From Palsa-948 sp964481195 (GTDB taxonomy: Bacteria > Bacteroidota > Bacteroidia > Palsa-948): a stretch of DNA of 64,000 nucleotides. Numbering within the stretch: the first letter of the stretch is position 1; each line of letters starts with the position of its first letter. The stretch lies in the NCBI GenBank assembly GCA_964481195.1, contig CAYZTB010000001.1, forward strand, positions 1 through 64,000, given 5' to 3'. The translations under genes and the position numbers were made by a program. The notes beneath the pieces were generated by a model. It was not told the DNA's origin. It searched no databases and saw nothing but the letters and a program-made list of their open reading frames with translations. Below, piece by piece: positions 18,301-25,252 of this stretch.

Positions 18301-18780
18301 AATCATTATATCTAAATCTCCATCATTATCCACATCTCCAAAGGATGGCCTTGCATTATTTGCGAAGGCGGCATCAATTATTGGCGAGGACGTTACTTTG
18401 GTAAACGTGCCGGAGCCGTTGTTGTAGTAGATGGCATGATTGGGTATGTAGAGATCAATATCTCCATCGCTATCTAAATCTGCCCATCCGCTTCCGTTGT
18501 CTTGCTCTATTCCTCCTCCTAAGCCGGATGTTATTCTTGTAAACCCTGTTCCGCAATCATTGCGGAATATATAATGGTATCCGTTGGGGTTATTTCCCGA
18601 AGGCTGATTCGCATAAACGATAACGTCTAAATCTCCATCATTATCGTAATCTACCCATGAGCTGCCCGTTACTTCTGCAGCCGTGACTATGTCCAGCGTG
18701 GTGTTCTTGGTGAATATCTGTGCAACCATATTGCTGCTGCAAAAAAATACAACAAGGGAAAGTGTTATGATTTTTTTCAT
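12400..18780 (-). CDS. Giant T9SS protein: FG-GAP/VCBS repeats, UnbV, S8 subtilase, PKD, beta-helix, sorting domain
   Basis: The product has 2126 residues. After a signal peptide, residues of about 40-395 hold repeated Ca-binding motifs such as DYDNDGDLDV (FG-GAP/VCBS), and about 395-490 an ASPIC/UnbV domain. About 695-1020 is a subtilisin-like protease with the triad in IWDDG (Asp near 717), STHATHVAG (His near 749) and GTSMSAPAVSG (Ser near 957). A PKD domain (FWDFGDGNTS) lies near 1190 and a right-handed parallel beta-helix at about 1300-1690. The Ala/Asp-rich helical region before the end precedes a T9SS sorting domain (about 2050-2126). The catalytic residues are intact, so it is probably an active secreted protease. 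The first about 480 codons look richer in G+C than the rest, suggesting a module fusion. Confidence 0.9.
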   Translation of the reverse strand: MKKIITLSLVVFFCSSNMVAQIFTKNTTLDIVTAAEVTGSSWVDYDNDGDLDVIVYANQPSGNNPNGYHYIFRNDCGTGFTRITSGLGGGIEQDNGSGWADLDSDGDIDLYIPNHAIYYNNGSGTFTKVTSSPIIDAAFANNARPSFGDVDNDGDLDIMITTLFSPPQTTFFRNDGNGNYTNIQGGDVTNSGTRGTISTWGDYDNDGLMDIFVSVIPNPPVNSHKLYKNAGNGTFTEQTTSVIQTTPGGGYGGTWVDYDNDNDLDLYVPNSFPANFKLFNNDGSGNFTDASIAAGLTLSRSNNDGHAWGDIDNDGDLDLFQSAFLQNILYLNNGDGTFTLNTSEIVTNDVLVESYGASMVDFDNDGDLDLFVATNSGPTESLFYTNNGNSNNWVNIRCKGAQTNAAAVGARVYVKATIGGTPKWQFREMNGNPSAYQHNNNVANEHFGLGDAAIIDSIKVVWPTSGTVQYFTNVSHNRYIDITEGVNSLSNSKDCNVIPGSSCESAIDLGQGDSCLNNITMTGSEMWFKFVSEENTVRISQTVISGSLNSVVVFGGACNGLVVIDSVFDNSGTLVLDKVGFIIGQNYFIRTNGTNSTQFDLCLQNFDISNEKQIVVSHFPSITNESARDILTSIGGHIVFPAPYFRMITLYVDPMLINTISQLPWVESVDLLDHPVALGNNDSRSSINADQVLKAPFSTIPNPYNLSGLNVNIGIWDDGAVDVSSNDFAGRLTMMEPINCSPLSTHATHVAGTMAGSGINSVLHTPPGFPYQWCGMAPEANIFSWSIGTYDPSQGGCQNAPWPTDEMLSGVNNQNIVISQNAWNYNACRDAFPCDCDCNYFGAYDPWARNVDKLVSANDLSIIFSAGNYRGSGEDNCCGLTANNGGYKSMTSPATAKNIIAVGAIDKLDQMTSFSSWGPTTDGRLKPDVVAVGKDVLSTYYPVQSLPLYYLKLDGTSMSAPAVSGAVALLIERFQSPPLGITPKPALLKSILLNTAIDLENIGPDFKTGYGKIDVLRAIEIIDQGNYLTNTIANLGVNNQTINLPTTYTQVKIMLVYSDKEVFNLAGSPLINNLDIELIDPLGNTHLPLTLDPLNPANVAVEAVNTKDNVEQVVLNNPICGIWTIRVKGTNVPDGPQEYSITWDLIDPVFPLNSFIYSPANPCISIPVQFNDQLCSATSWFWDFGDGNTSTLQHPTHIYSSPGSYIVSFTAGVNTTTQAVNIASDCCAFGSLITYDDVAAPSDIPFGTTLFWDTQYKRINKTITVRANATLIIPASFTLEFGPFGKIVVEQAVPPLPGIPGGELILGGKLTSISNSFSACPVMWQGIEVLGISTNGSSKAAGQGKITLLAGSAIENAHIGVLLGKLSGCISTPLIKCPFWDLNAGGGIIDADGATFSNNGTAIQFVYYDKSNSSKIKNSVLTGGILLDPGYKSNNSYTYPNSANPHFAKAVNLTGIAPRLAYLLGVRNVTFQDNAFQTADIGIQEYNSRSLIIGTTSVGNLFSNLESFALVAHYYSSSNILFGNLIDGNTFNNPGPLLYSSSPRTIWIEGGKGDKIQNNIFGNQFFPPAQQNNSFGIYMYNSSAYSILDNDFYRNLNAITLYTGTFPNTSPASLIGNIQGGKGNNFTRCKRALNVLLDESPVLVRCNTTDNTDLNDYNFSNGATNWAIGVSLGQQGKFSLNNRTKPAGNRFDLTAQAERQIQGNPGSLLYYGHSSPDEFRPIDPSGILTPSIDNNSISCPIFADCCPIDPCLGNNPPLSCFTNSGRIADINQVVSDFQQEFISTFVNLDKNQTAQLLAAINGNTPNGKLKKILLENSFLSDEVLTAFINLNSTPPGHFKEVLIPNSPVSEEISSLLNAKLQTLPIGIASQIRKAQTSVDFRTLTAIARDIASANNQRSIIVNEQIAFLVDNDSLDQAALFLEQENSVSADQTLLATYIASNDLVAAQQKIASMSSSNLDQQSYIDLQDVLLNLALQGKSIHEMDVNQEAVVRNISGLIPRNLAASNACAILNLVFGETCPFSEQIIRKQNEIVQFSRMEQSTQFLGENIPNPFTHTTSIPYILPKGVLNGYINIYDITGKQIKRLEVNHTDNALLISANEFENGVYIYKLESRGEILGSKKMIIIK

Positions 18781-18848
18781 GGTATGGATTTAAAGATATT
18801 TGTGAGCCATTGGTACAGTTCCGAATAAATAAGAACAACGATAATAAA

Positions 18849-19625
18849 CTAAAACCATTTTTTACCAAACATGATATTCAAATACACGTTTACAAAAACT
18901 TGGTTGTTGGTTGATGAAGCCATGATAGGAACGGTTTTATAAAATGCATCAATGATAATTCCTGTTTCCAGCAGTTTTATTTCATCATCTAAATTTGAAT
19001 GCTCAAAGCTAATTCCCAACTTACAAAATACACCTGGGTAAAAACGCATTTGATCCACTCCTCTAAAATATCCAGCACGACCAATAATGTAATTAGGCGT
19101 ATGAAATGGATTTGTTGGGTCATACTTCTCAATGGTAATATTTCCAAATGGAGGGTTTACAGGATCTTGATGCCAAATATTTAAGAATACAGGCTTGGCG
19201 AATGCCATAGAAGGGCCAGCAATAGTAAGCAAACGCAACTCTACACCCCTCCTGTCACTTTTACCTGTTATAATTTTATGAAATCCATATCCTCCGCGTA
19301 AAAATGTTACTACGTTTAGTTTACCATAAAAATACCCTCTTGTTCCAATATCAGGTACTTGCAACTTTATCTCTTTAGGGTGCCGCATACCAACTATTTC
19401 TGCCTCAAAAATTCGTTTTCTATAGCCTGTTACATGCTTGCACCTGCGATAGTTAAGGCCCCAACCGGAGGAATGAAGCACAGCACCAAATTCTTGCTCA
19501 TTGCGATATAGCAATAGCGCATCACCATTCTCGGCAGCAGTAGGAGCCGTTCCATTAGCATTTTCTTGTGCTGAAAGATCAGCAACAAGAAGGATAAAAA
19601 ATAATATGAAAAAAGTATTTTTCAT
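18849..19625 (-). CDS. Outer-membrane-type hypothetical protein
   Basis: Starting at the ATG at 19625 gives 258 residues with a signal peptide (MKNTFFILFFILLVADLSAQ); an earlier start at 19667 would put 14 hydrophobic residues in front of it. The mature part is beta-rich (GWGLNYRRCKHVTGYRKR, GYFYGKLNVVTFLRGGYGF, FVNVYLNIMFGKKWF) and ends in an aromatic residue, like small Bacteroidota outer-membrane beta-barrels. No named family is recognised with confidence. It is separated by 68 bp from the giant protease gene below and by about 95 bp from the divergently transcribed osmC-like gene above. A TACATTTG box at 19665-19672 could serve as its -7 element. Confidence 0.65.
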   Translation of the reverse strand: MKNTFFILFFILLVADLSAQENANGTAPTAAENGDALLLYRNEQEFGAVLHSSGWGLNYRRCKHVTGYRKRIFEAEIVGMRHPKEIKLQVPDIGTRGYFYGKLNVVTFLRGGYGFHKIITGKSDRRGVELRLLTIAGPSMAFAKPVFLNIWHQDPVNPPFGNITIEKYDPTNPFHTPNYIIGRAGYFRGVDQMRFYPGVFCKLGISFEHSNLDDEIKLLETGIIIDAFYKTVPIMASSTNNQVFVNVYLNIMFGKKWF

Positions 19626-19664
19626 TAAAAAAAATAGAATAAATTTTATCCAAAAGGATAATAA

Positions 19665-19701
19665 CAAATGTACAAAAGCTGTTGGATTAATAATACTTTT
19701 G
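19665..19701. promoter_or_regulatory. Divergent -7 boxes for 18849-19625 (minus) and the OsmC gene (plus)
   Basis: CAAATGTA at 19665-19672 reads TACATTTG on the minus strand, 39 bases before the ATG at 19625. TACTTTTG at 19694-19701 lies 19 bases before the ATG at 19721 on the plus strand. Both match the Bacteroidota -7 consensus TAnnTTTG. No convincing -33 TTTG at the usual 19-21 base spacing is seen for either. Confidence 0.35.
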
Positions 19702-19720
19702 CTCTCTCAAATAATTACGC

Positions 19721-20158
19721 ATGAATACATCAGAAATTTTATATCAAGGCGATCTTAGAACTAAAGCCGTTCATTTAAGATCTGGAAAAGAAATTATAAC
19801 AGATGCTCCTGTTGATAACAATGGAAAAGGTGAAGCATTTTCTCCAACCGATTTAATGGCAACCTCATTAGGTAGCTGCATGCTTACTGTTATGGGTATT
19901 GTTGCAAAACGGAATAACATTGAAATGGATGGCACAAAAGTTGAAATTCTGAAAGTGATGGCCGAAAATCCTCGAAGAATATCTGAAATACATGTACATA
20001 TGTACTTTCCAAAAAACAGCTATTCCGACAAGGAAAAGCAATTATTAGAAAATACTGCCCTTGCTTGTCCGGTTGCTAAAAGCATACATCCCGATGTAAT
20101 GCAAAAAACCCGCTTCCATTTTTCCGAAGGGATTCCCTTCGGAGCTGAAAGCGAGTAA
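19721..20158 (+). CDS. OsmC family protein
   Basis: The 145-residue protein has the OsmC/Ohr fold sequence signature. LGSCMLTVMGIVAKRNNI carries the first conserved Cys, and NTALACPVAKSIHPDV the second (CPVAKSIHPD motif near residue 115). In the family these two Cys residues reduce organic hydroperoxides. The generic OsmC/YhfA-type pattern does not say whether this is Ohr, OsmC or a related subfamily. It is cytoplasmic, monocistronic, and divergent from the outer-membrane gene at 18849. Confidence 0.9.
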   Translation: MNTSEILYQGDLRTKAVHLRSGKEIITDAPVDNNGKGEAFSPTDLMATSLGSCMLTVMGIVAKRNNIEMDGTKVEILKVMAENPRRISEIHVHMYFPKNSYSDKEKQLLENTALACPVAKSIHPDVMQKTRFHFSEGIPFGAESE

Positions 20159-20176
20159 ATGCTAAATTTCTTTTAA

Positions 20177-20308
20177 TTAAGCTTGCTTTTCGGTAGTTGC
20201 TTTGGCATCAACTTTCCCGTAAGCAGGACAAAGCTCATGACTCTTGCAAGACGATAAAACAGTAGCGAATAGGGCAACAGTTGCGATAATTGCTAAGAAT
20301 TTCTTCAT
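20177..20308 (-). CDS. Small lipoprotein, 43 residues
   Basis: This short gene reads from the ATG at 20308 to TAA at 20177. The type II signal peptide ends in the lipobox LSSC (Cys at residue 21), leaving a 23-residue mature chain, CKSHELCPAYGKVDAKATTE plus KQA. The CPAYGKV motif is familiar from very short Bacteroidota lipoproteins of unknown function. A promoter match with both -33 and -7 elements lies upstream (20387-20417), giving a leader of about 70 bases. The gene faces ung, away from it, and lies tail-to-tail with the osmC-like gene. It is easy to miss because of its size. Confidence 0.72.
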   Translation of the reverse strand: MKKFLAIIATVALFATVLSSCKSHELCPAYGKVDAKATTEKQA

Positions 20309-20386
20309 ACTTTGTCGTGTTTTATTACGGTTTAGATTTTAGTTTATTAGCTATTGACAATATATATGCCAAACTTTAAACTAAAG

Positions 20387-20417
20387 CAAAAGTACGGCTT
20401 TCTTTTAATTTAGCAAA
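20387..20417 (-). promoter_or_regulatory. Bacteroidota-type promoter of the small lipoprotein gene
   Basis: On the minus strand, TTTG (complement of 20414-20417) is followed after 19 bases by TACTTTTG (complement of 20387-20394). This matches the -33 TTTG / -7 TAnnTTTG consensus with the expected spacing. Transcription would start near 20381, about 70 bases before the ATG. Confidence 0.6.
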
Positions 20418-20458
20418 TATATTTATTCTCATTCTTATTAACAAGAACCTGCTCTTGT

Positions 20459-20466
20459 TAGTTTTG
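20459..20466 (+). promoter_or_regulatory. Candidate -7 box for ung
   Basis: TAGTTTTG matches TAnnTTTG and lies 18 bases before the ATG at 20485. No clear -33 element is seen at the usual spacing. Confidence 0.35.
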
Positions 20467-20484
20467 CATGTTATACGTTCAGTT

Positions 20485-21171
20485 ATGGAAAAGGTTACCA
20501 TTATTCCAAAAATAAATTCCTCTTGGGAAGAAATTCTTAATAATGAATTTCAAAGTGCTTATTTTAAGGAACTTAAGAGTTTTTTAGTAAAAGAAAGAAA
20601 AGAAAATATTATTTACCCACCTGCATCAAAAATATTTGCAGCGTTTAATTACACAACTTTTCAAAACATTAAAGTTGTTATTATTGGCCAAGACCCATAT
20701 CATGGTGAAAATCAGTCTAATGGACTATGTTTTTCGGTAAGCAATGAAGTTCCAATTCCACCTTCCTTACAAAATATCTTTAAAGAAATAAATTTAGACT
20801 TAGGCATTCCTATGCCAAAAACAGGCAACCTGGAGTCTTGGGCAAAACAAGGCGTTTTACTTTTGAACGCTATTCTCACTGTTCGAGCAAATCAGCCTGG
20901 GTCACACCAAAAACACGGTTGGGAGCAATTTACAGACGCAGCTATAAAAGCGTTATCAGAAAAAAGAAGTGGCTTGGTATTTCTATTATGGGGCAAGTTT
21001 GCTCAAGCCAAAGCTGAATTAATTGACACTAAACAACATTATGTTTTAAAAGCACCACATCCATCACCATTTTCCGTTCATACAGGATTTTATGGCTGCA
21101 AACATTTTTCAAAAGCAAATGCTTTATTAAAAAAACAAGGTCTTATTGAAATAGATTGGAAAAAAAATTAA
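20485..21171 (+). CDS. ung: Uracil-DNA glycosylase
   Basis: This is family 1 UDG, 228 residues from the ATG at 20485; an upstream TTG at 20455 would add ten residues unlike the family and overlap the -7 box. The catalytic water-activating loop GQDPYHG, the uracil-recognition segment, and the DNA-intercalation loop HPSPFSVHTGF are intact. It removes uracil from DNA as the first step of base-excision repair. It is monocistronic, followed 27 bases later by the end of the convergent serine-hydrolase gene. Confidence 0.96.
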   Translation: MEKVTIIPKINSSWEEILNNEFQSAYFKELKSFLVKERKENIIYPPASKIFAAFNYTTFQNIKVVIIGQDPYHGENQSNGLCFSVSNEVPIPPSLQNIFKEINLDLGIPMPKTGNLESWAKQGVLLLNAILTVRANQPGSHQKHGWEQFTDAAIKALSEKRSGLVFLLWGKFAQAKAELIDTKQHYVLKAPHPSPFSVHTGFYGCKHFSKANALLKKQGLIEIDWKKN

Positions 21172-21198
21172 ATGAATCTGCACTTAAACGAATAAATT

Positions 21199-22398
21199 TT
21201 ATGTAGTCATTTCTAGAGCTGCATCAATATACCAATAAAAATCGTTAGGATGTCCCTTTATTTGTTCGTTTGATCGTTTTTTCCCTAAGCGAACAATAAT
21301 CATTTTCAATTCAGGAATAACAATTATGTACTGCCCTAAAATACCTCTGGCATAAAAAATTTGGTAGCTTTTATTTTCTTGTCCTGCTGGTTTATAGGCA
21401 GGATATGTCCACCAAGAATAACCATATCGCTGGTTGGCTACCTTTAAATCTTTATCGAATAACTTCGCAGGCTTAATAGATTCCAAAACATATTTTTCCG
21501 ATATAACTTGGTTCCCATTCCACCTACCGCTATCTAAAAATAATTTCCCAATTCGTGCAAAATCTTTGGCATTGGAATTAAAACAGCAATACGCTTTTTC
21601 ATCTCCATCTTTTCTATCCAAACTCCAAAAAGCATTTTGCTCCGCTTCTATAGGTTGCCACAATTTTTGAGCTGCATAATCACTCACGCTCGTTCCTACT
21701 GCTTTGCTTAAAGCAAAACAAAGCAACATGGTGTTTCCGCTCAAATATTCAAACGTTTTTCCAGGTTCCTCAGTTGCATGGTATTTAAAAACCAACTTTC
21801 GCAAATCAGTTCCATAATATGCTTCGGCAGGAAAGCCAAAAGGGTTTTTATAATCCTCCGTAAAATTTATTCCAGAACTCATTGTTATGAGGTGACGAAA
21901 AGTAACATTGGCATTTTTTCCATCCTTATAAGAAGGAATAAAATCTGCAATAGGTTGATCTAAAGACTTTATTTTCCCTTCGTCAATAGCAATGCCCACT
22001 AATACACTAATAAAAGTTTTTGCCATCGAGAAAGAACTTGTATGCGATGTGTCACTGTAGCCATCCCAATACTCTTCATGCCGGATAGAATCATCTTTAA
22101 TAACTACGTAAGCAATGGTATTTATACTTTCTAGTTTAGAAATATATTCCGATGGAATTTTGCTTTTATTGTAATTGCTTCCTAAAGGCCAGCCGGAAGA
22201 CTTACCTGCTTTGATAACACGATTTTCAAAAATCGGGTAATCGTCAATACTAACAGAACTACGTCCTTTAAAGTAAGTATTTGCAACTCCTTTATACAAA
22301 TATGTTTTGCCAGAAATAAGAATAAAAACATTAATCAGCACTAAGAACAACAACAGTGCTTTAAAAATATTTTTTAGAATTTTAATTAATAAATTCAT
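21199..22398 (-). CDS. Serine hydrolase (beta-lactamase class C / S12-like)
   Basis: The 399-residue protein has an N-terminal hydrophobic anchor (about residues 10-30) and a periplasmic penicillin-binding-protein-like domain. The SxxK nucleophile is in SSFSMAKTF (near residue 123), with the family stretch YLSGNTMLL near residue 215 in the place of YxN. Members of this family include esterases, D-aminopeptidases and muropeptide-processing enzymes; the substrate cannot be inferred. It is convergent with ung and upstream of lipB by about 40 bases, but probably not functionally linked to it. Confidence 0.85.
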   Translation of the reverse strand: MNLLIKILKNIFKALLLFLVLINVFILISGKTYLYKGVANTYFKGRSSVSIDDYPIFENRVIKAGKSSGWPLGSNYNKSKIPSEYISKLESINTIAYVVIKDDSIRHEEYWDGYSDTSHTSSFSMAKTFISVLVGIAIDEGKIKSLDQPIADFIPSYKDGKNANVTFRHLITMSSGINFTEDYKNPFGFPAEAYYGTDLRKLVFKYHATEEPGKTFEYLSGNTMLLCFALSKAVGTSVSDYAAQKLWQPIEAEQNAFWSLDRKDGDEKAYCCFNSNAKDFARIGKLFLDSGRWNGNQVISEKYVLESIKPAKLFDKDLKVANQRYGYSWWTYPAYKPAGQENKSYQIFYARGILGQYIIVIPELKMIIVRLGKKRSNEQIKGHPNDFYWYIDAALEMTT

Positions 22399-22437
22399 TC
22401 CTGTGCAGATTACATAGCTAATTTACAACAAATAAAA

Positions 22438-23157
22438 TTAAAGTGCCTCGCACTCAAACACTTCGGTAAAATATTTTTGAATCTTTTGTTTTACTTCTTC
22501 TAAATTCAAATCTCTACCCAGTTCTTTATTTAGGGATGTGACCGCTTTATCTTGAATACCGCAAGGAATAATATTATTAAAATAGCTCAGATCGCTATTT
22601 ACATTAAAAGCAAAACCATGCATGGTTACCCAGCGGGAAGTGCGTACTCCTAACGCACAAATTTTTCTTGCTTTAATTGGATTTTCCCAATCAAGCCACA
22701 CTCCCGTAAGGCCATCAATTCTTCCGGAATCAATTCCATAATCTTTCAGAGTTAAAATAATAGACTCTTCAAGAAGTCTTAGGTATTTATGAATATCCGT
22801 AAAAAAGTTTTCTAAATCTAAAATTGGATACCCAACAATTTGTCCGGGACCATGGTAAGTTATGTCTCCTCCCCTATTAATTTTATAGTATGTTGCTTGC
22901 TTTGACTCAAGCTCAGCATTGTTGAGCAAAAGGTGCTTTTCGTCCCCACTTTTACCTAATGTATAAACATGAGGATGCTCACAAAATAAAAAATGGTTGG
23001 TTGTAGGCGCTTGACTTTCGGCAGGCAGATTTCTGTTTTGGGTTTTGATGGAAATAATCTCTTGAAAAAGTTTTTCTTGATAATCCCAACATTCTTTGTA
23101 ATCGATGTTGCCAAGGTCAGAAAACTTTACCAGCTGCTTCCCCTTAACTGATAACAT
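22438..23157 (-). CDS. lipB: Lipoyl(octanoyl) transferase
   Basis: The product has 239 residues from the ATG at 23157; a longer frame reaching 23256 lies within the upstream gene and lacks homology. It transfers octanoate from acyl-carrier protein to lipoyl domains. Visible motifs are HPHVYTLGKS, RGGDITYHGPGQIVGYPILDL (split by the active-site loop) and GVRTSRWVTMHGFAFNV. The catalytic Cys lies in IIPCGIQDKAVTS. The gene starts 5 bp after the isomerase gene and 1.2 kb from pdhB, whose complex carries the lipoyl cofactor. LipA is encoded separately at 10081. Confidence 0.95.
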   Translation of the reverse strand: MLSVKGKQLVKFSDLGNIDYKECWDYQEKLFQEIISIKTQNRNLPAESQAPTTNHFLFCEHPHVYTLGKSGDEKHLLLNNAELESKQATYYKINRGGDITYHGPGQIVGYPILDLENFFTDIHKYLRLLEESIILTLKDYGIDSGRIDGLTGVWLDWENPIKARKICALGVRTSRWVTMHGFAFNVNSDLSYFNNIIPCGIQDKAVTSLNKELGRDLNLEEVKQKIQKYFTEVFECEAL

Positions 23158-23162
23158 GAAAT

Positions 23163-24146
23163 TTAAATCTTGGAAAGTTTTCCTTTCAACATATCTATCA
23201 CCTTTACTTCGATGGGATCCACGCCACGCTTTTCGGCAAGAAAAATTGAGATCCAATCGCCTAGATGAATAAAATAGATAGCCTTTTCCAACTGAGACTT
23301 GCCCTTTGACCAGATCTCGATAATGTTTGGCGTGTATTTACTAATTACTTCTTTATTAATTTCTATTCTTGAATTGTTTCTAGCATATTCATCTTTATCT
23401 CTAAAGATAATAACGGATATCCGTTCACTGCCACTGGCCCATCCTACTAATTCATTGTGGTTCATCTCTGGAATTACATGATGGCCACAAAGCATTTTAG
23501 CATTCTCATTTATTTGCTGACGAAAACGAATGGCGACCCCTTCAAAATAAGTGGTAGCATATATCATGGGTGTTTTCCCAAATATCTTATCAGTTACTTC
23601 TTGCGCTTCGGCAATTATTTTCGTCCTTTCTTTTTCCAACAAAAGAATAGAGGCTTGCAGCTGTAATTTAAATTTTCTACTGATAATTTTATGGAATGAT
23701 AACACATAAAAAAGTTGTGTTAGCGAATACCCTAAACATGCTCTTGGGGATTTTCCTGCTGGCAATACGATTAAATCGAGTTTTTTCTTTTTTGCAATTT
23801 CAGCGACTTTACCTCCAGAAGTTATACAAACTATTTTTGCTTTTCGTTTCAAAGCTAAATGAAGACAATTTAATGTCTCTTCCGTATTGCCACTAAATGA
23901 AGAAATAATAACTAACGAGTTTTCATTAACAAATTTCGGAATGAAATAGCCTTTGCTCACAGTAATAGGAATTGCAGCTTCCAATGCTACAATTTCACTA
24001 ACAATACTTCCGCCAATACCCGATCCGCCCAAGCCACTTATAAGCACATTGGCAATCTTTCTTTTAGATGTAGTCAGTTTTGACTTTTCACCAATCTGAA
24101 TTGCTTCTCGAAGTTGGTTAGGAAAATTTTCGATTAATGATTTCAT
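23163..24146 (-). CDS. Bifunctional phosphoglucose/phosphomannose isomerase (SIS domain)
   Basis: The 327-residue protein has a tandem SIS fold of the PGI/PMI type. Its N-terminal SIS motif is SGLGGSGIGGSIVSE, followed by IISSFSGNTEETL (phosphate-binding Ser/Thr) and the C-terminal EMNHNELVGW with the His/Glu active-site candidates. It interconverts glucose-6-P or mannose-6-P with fructose-6-P. In this window it could feed mannose precursors to the surface polysaccharide genes, which is inference. The stop is 5 bp before lipB, and 56 bases separate it from pdhB. Confidence 0.87.
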   Translation of the reverse strand: MKSLIENFPNQLREAIQIGEKSKLTTSKRKIANVLISGLGGSGIGGSIVSEIVALEAAIPITVSKGYFIPKFVNENSLVIISSFSGNTEETLNCLHLALKRKAKIVCITSGGKVAEIAKKKKLDLIVLPAGKSPRACLGYSLTQLFYVLSFHKIISRKFKLQLQASILLLEKERTKIIAEAQEVTDKIFGKTPMIYATTYFEGVAIRFRQQINENAKMLCGHHVIPEMNHNELVGWASGSERISVIIFRDKDEYARNNSRIEINKEVISKYTPNIIEIWSKGKSQLEKAIYFIHLGDWISIFLAEKRGVDPIEVKVIDMLKGKLSKI

Positions 24147-24202
24147 ATAAATGGTTATCTCTGTGTAAATTTATAAATAATGAAATAATAGAATTGCAAA
24201 AG

Positions 24203-25180
24203 CTAAAGATACATAACATCCTTCACTGCACGAATAGTTCTAGCAGCGTTTGGCAATGATACCTCTATCAATGTTGAAGCGTATGAAAGAGGAACATCGG
24301 CAGAGTTTACACGTACTACAGGAGCATCCAAATAATCAAATGCATGTTTTTGTACATAGTATGCAATCTCTGAAGAAATGGCAGCCAAAGGCCAAGCTTC
24401 TTCAACAACCACTAGCCTATTTGTCTTTTTTACTGATTCAATTACAGTAGCATAATCAATAGGGCGGATAGTTCGGAGATCAATAACTTCTGCAGAAATA
24501 TTATCCTTTGCAAGCTCATCGGCTGCTTTATAAACTTCTTTAATAATTTTTCCAAAGCTCACAATAGTAACATCGGTACCTACTCGCTTAATATCAGCAA
24601 CACCAATTGGAATAATATACTCACCCTCAGGAACTTCTCCTTTATCGCCATACATCTGCTCACTTTCCATAAAAATAACGGGATCATTATCGCGAATAGA
24701 AGCTTTTAGCAATCCTTTAGCATCGGCCGGATTAGAAGGAACTACCACTTTCAATCCAGGACAATTTGCGTACCATGAATCAAATGCGTTTGAATGTTGA
24801 GAAGCTAATTGTCCGGCAGAGCCTGTAGGGCCACGGAAAACCATAGGCATTGGAAACTGCCCGCCACTCATGTTTAACATTTTTGCAGCACTATTTATTA
24901 TTTGATCGATGGCGACTAAAGAAAAATTAAAAGTCATAAATTCTACGATGGGACGTAAACCATTCATTGCAGCTCCAACTGCAATACCTGTAAATCCTAA
25001 TTCTGCAATAGGCGTATCAATTACACGCTTCTCACCAAATTCAGCAAGCATGCCTTGGCTAACTTTGTAAGCACCATTATACTCTGCAACTTCTTCGCCC
25101 ATTAGAAATATGCTTTCATCTCTGCGCATTTCCTCATTCATGGCTTCTCTAAGCGCTTCTCGGAATTGAAGGGTTTTCAT
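24203..25180 (-). CDS. pdhB: Pyruvate dehydrogenase E1 component, beta subunit
   Basis: The 325-residue transketolase-like subunit matches the E1-beta of pyruvate (2-oxoacid) dehydrogenase. It begins with LREAMNEEMRRDESIFLMGEEVAEYNGAYKV (split family signature), then DTPIAELGFTGIAVGAA with the thiamine-activating Glu, and the C-terminal VEEAWPLAAISSEI. It pairs with an E1-alpha that is not in the window. It is downstream of a T9SS-tailed gene by 72 bases and ahead of the isomerase and lipB, so lipoate metabolism and its user are neighbours. A CAAATGTA at 25198-25205 (TACATTTG on the minus strand) may be its own -7 box. Confidence 0.93.
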   Translation of the reverse strand: MKTLQFREALREAMNEEMRRDESIFLMGEEVAEYNGAYKVSQGMLAEFGEKRVIDTPIAELGFTGIAVGAAMNGLRPIVEFMTFNFSLVAIDQIINSAAKMLNMSGGQFPMPMVFRGPTGSAGQLASQHSNAFDSWYANCPGLKVVVPSNPADAKGLLKASIRDNDPVIFMESEQMYGDKGEVPEGEYIIPIGVADIKRVGTDVTIVSFGKIIKEVYKAADELAKDNISAEVIDLRTIRPIDYATVIESVKKTNRLVVVEEAWPLAAISSEIAYYVQKHAFDYLDAPVVRVNSADVPLSYASTLIEVSLPNAARTIRAVKDVMYL

Positions 25181-25197
25181 AATCTATTAATAGGGGG

Positions 25198-25205
25198 CAA
25201 ATGTA
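25198..25205 (-). promoter_or_regulatory. Candidate -7 box for pdhB
   Basis: The minus strand reads TACATTTG, matching TAnnTTTG, 17 bases before the pdhB ATG at 25180. No -33 TTTG is seen at the normal spacing. Confidence 0.35.
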
Positions 25206-25252
25206 GAGAATTATTGATATTGAGAAAAAGAAAGACACAATCAATATTTTAT

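Noticed and set aside
20455..20484. Earlier TTG start for uracil-DNA glycosylase
   Set aside because: It would add ten residues not typical of UDG, and the -7 box TAGTTTTG lies inside it; the ATG at 20485 fits the family.
23157..23256. Longer N-terminus for LipB reaching 23256
   Set aside because: The added 33 residues lie within the upstream isomerase gene, start with unrelated residues, and LipB homology begins at the ATG at 23157.
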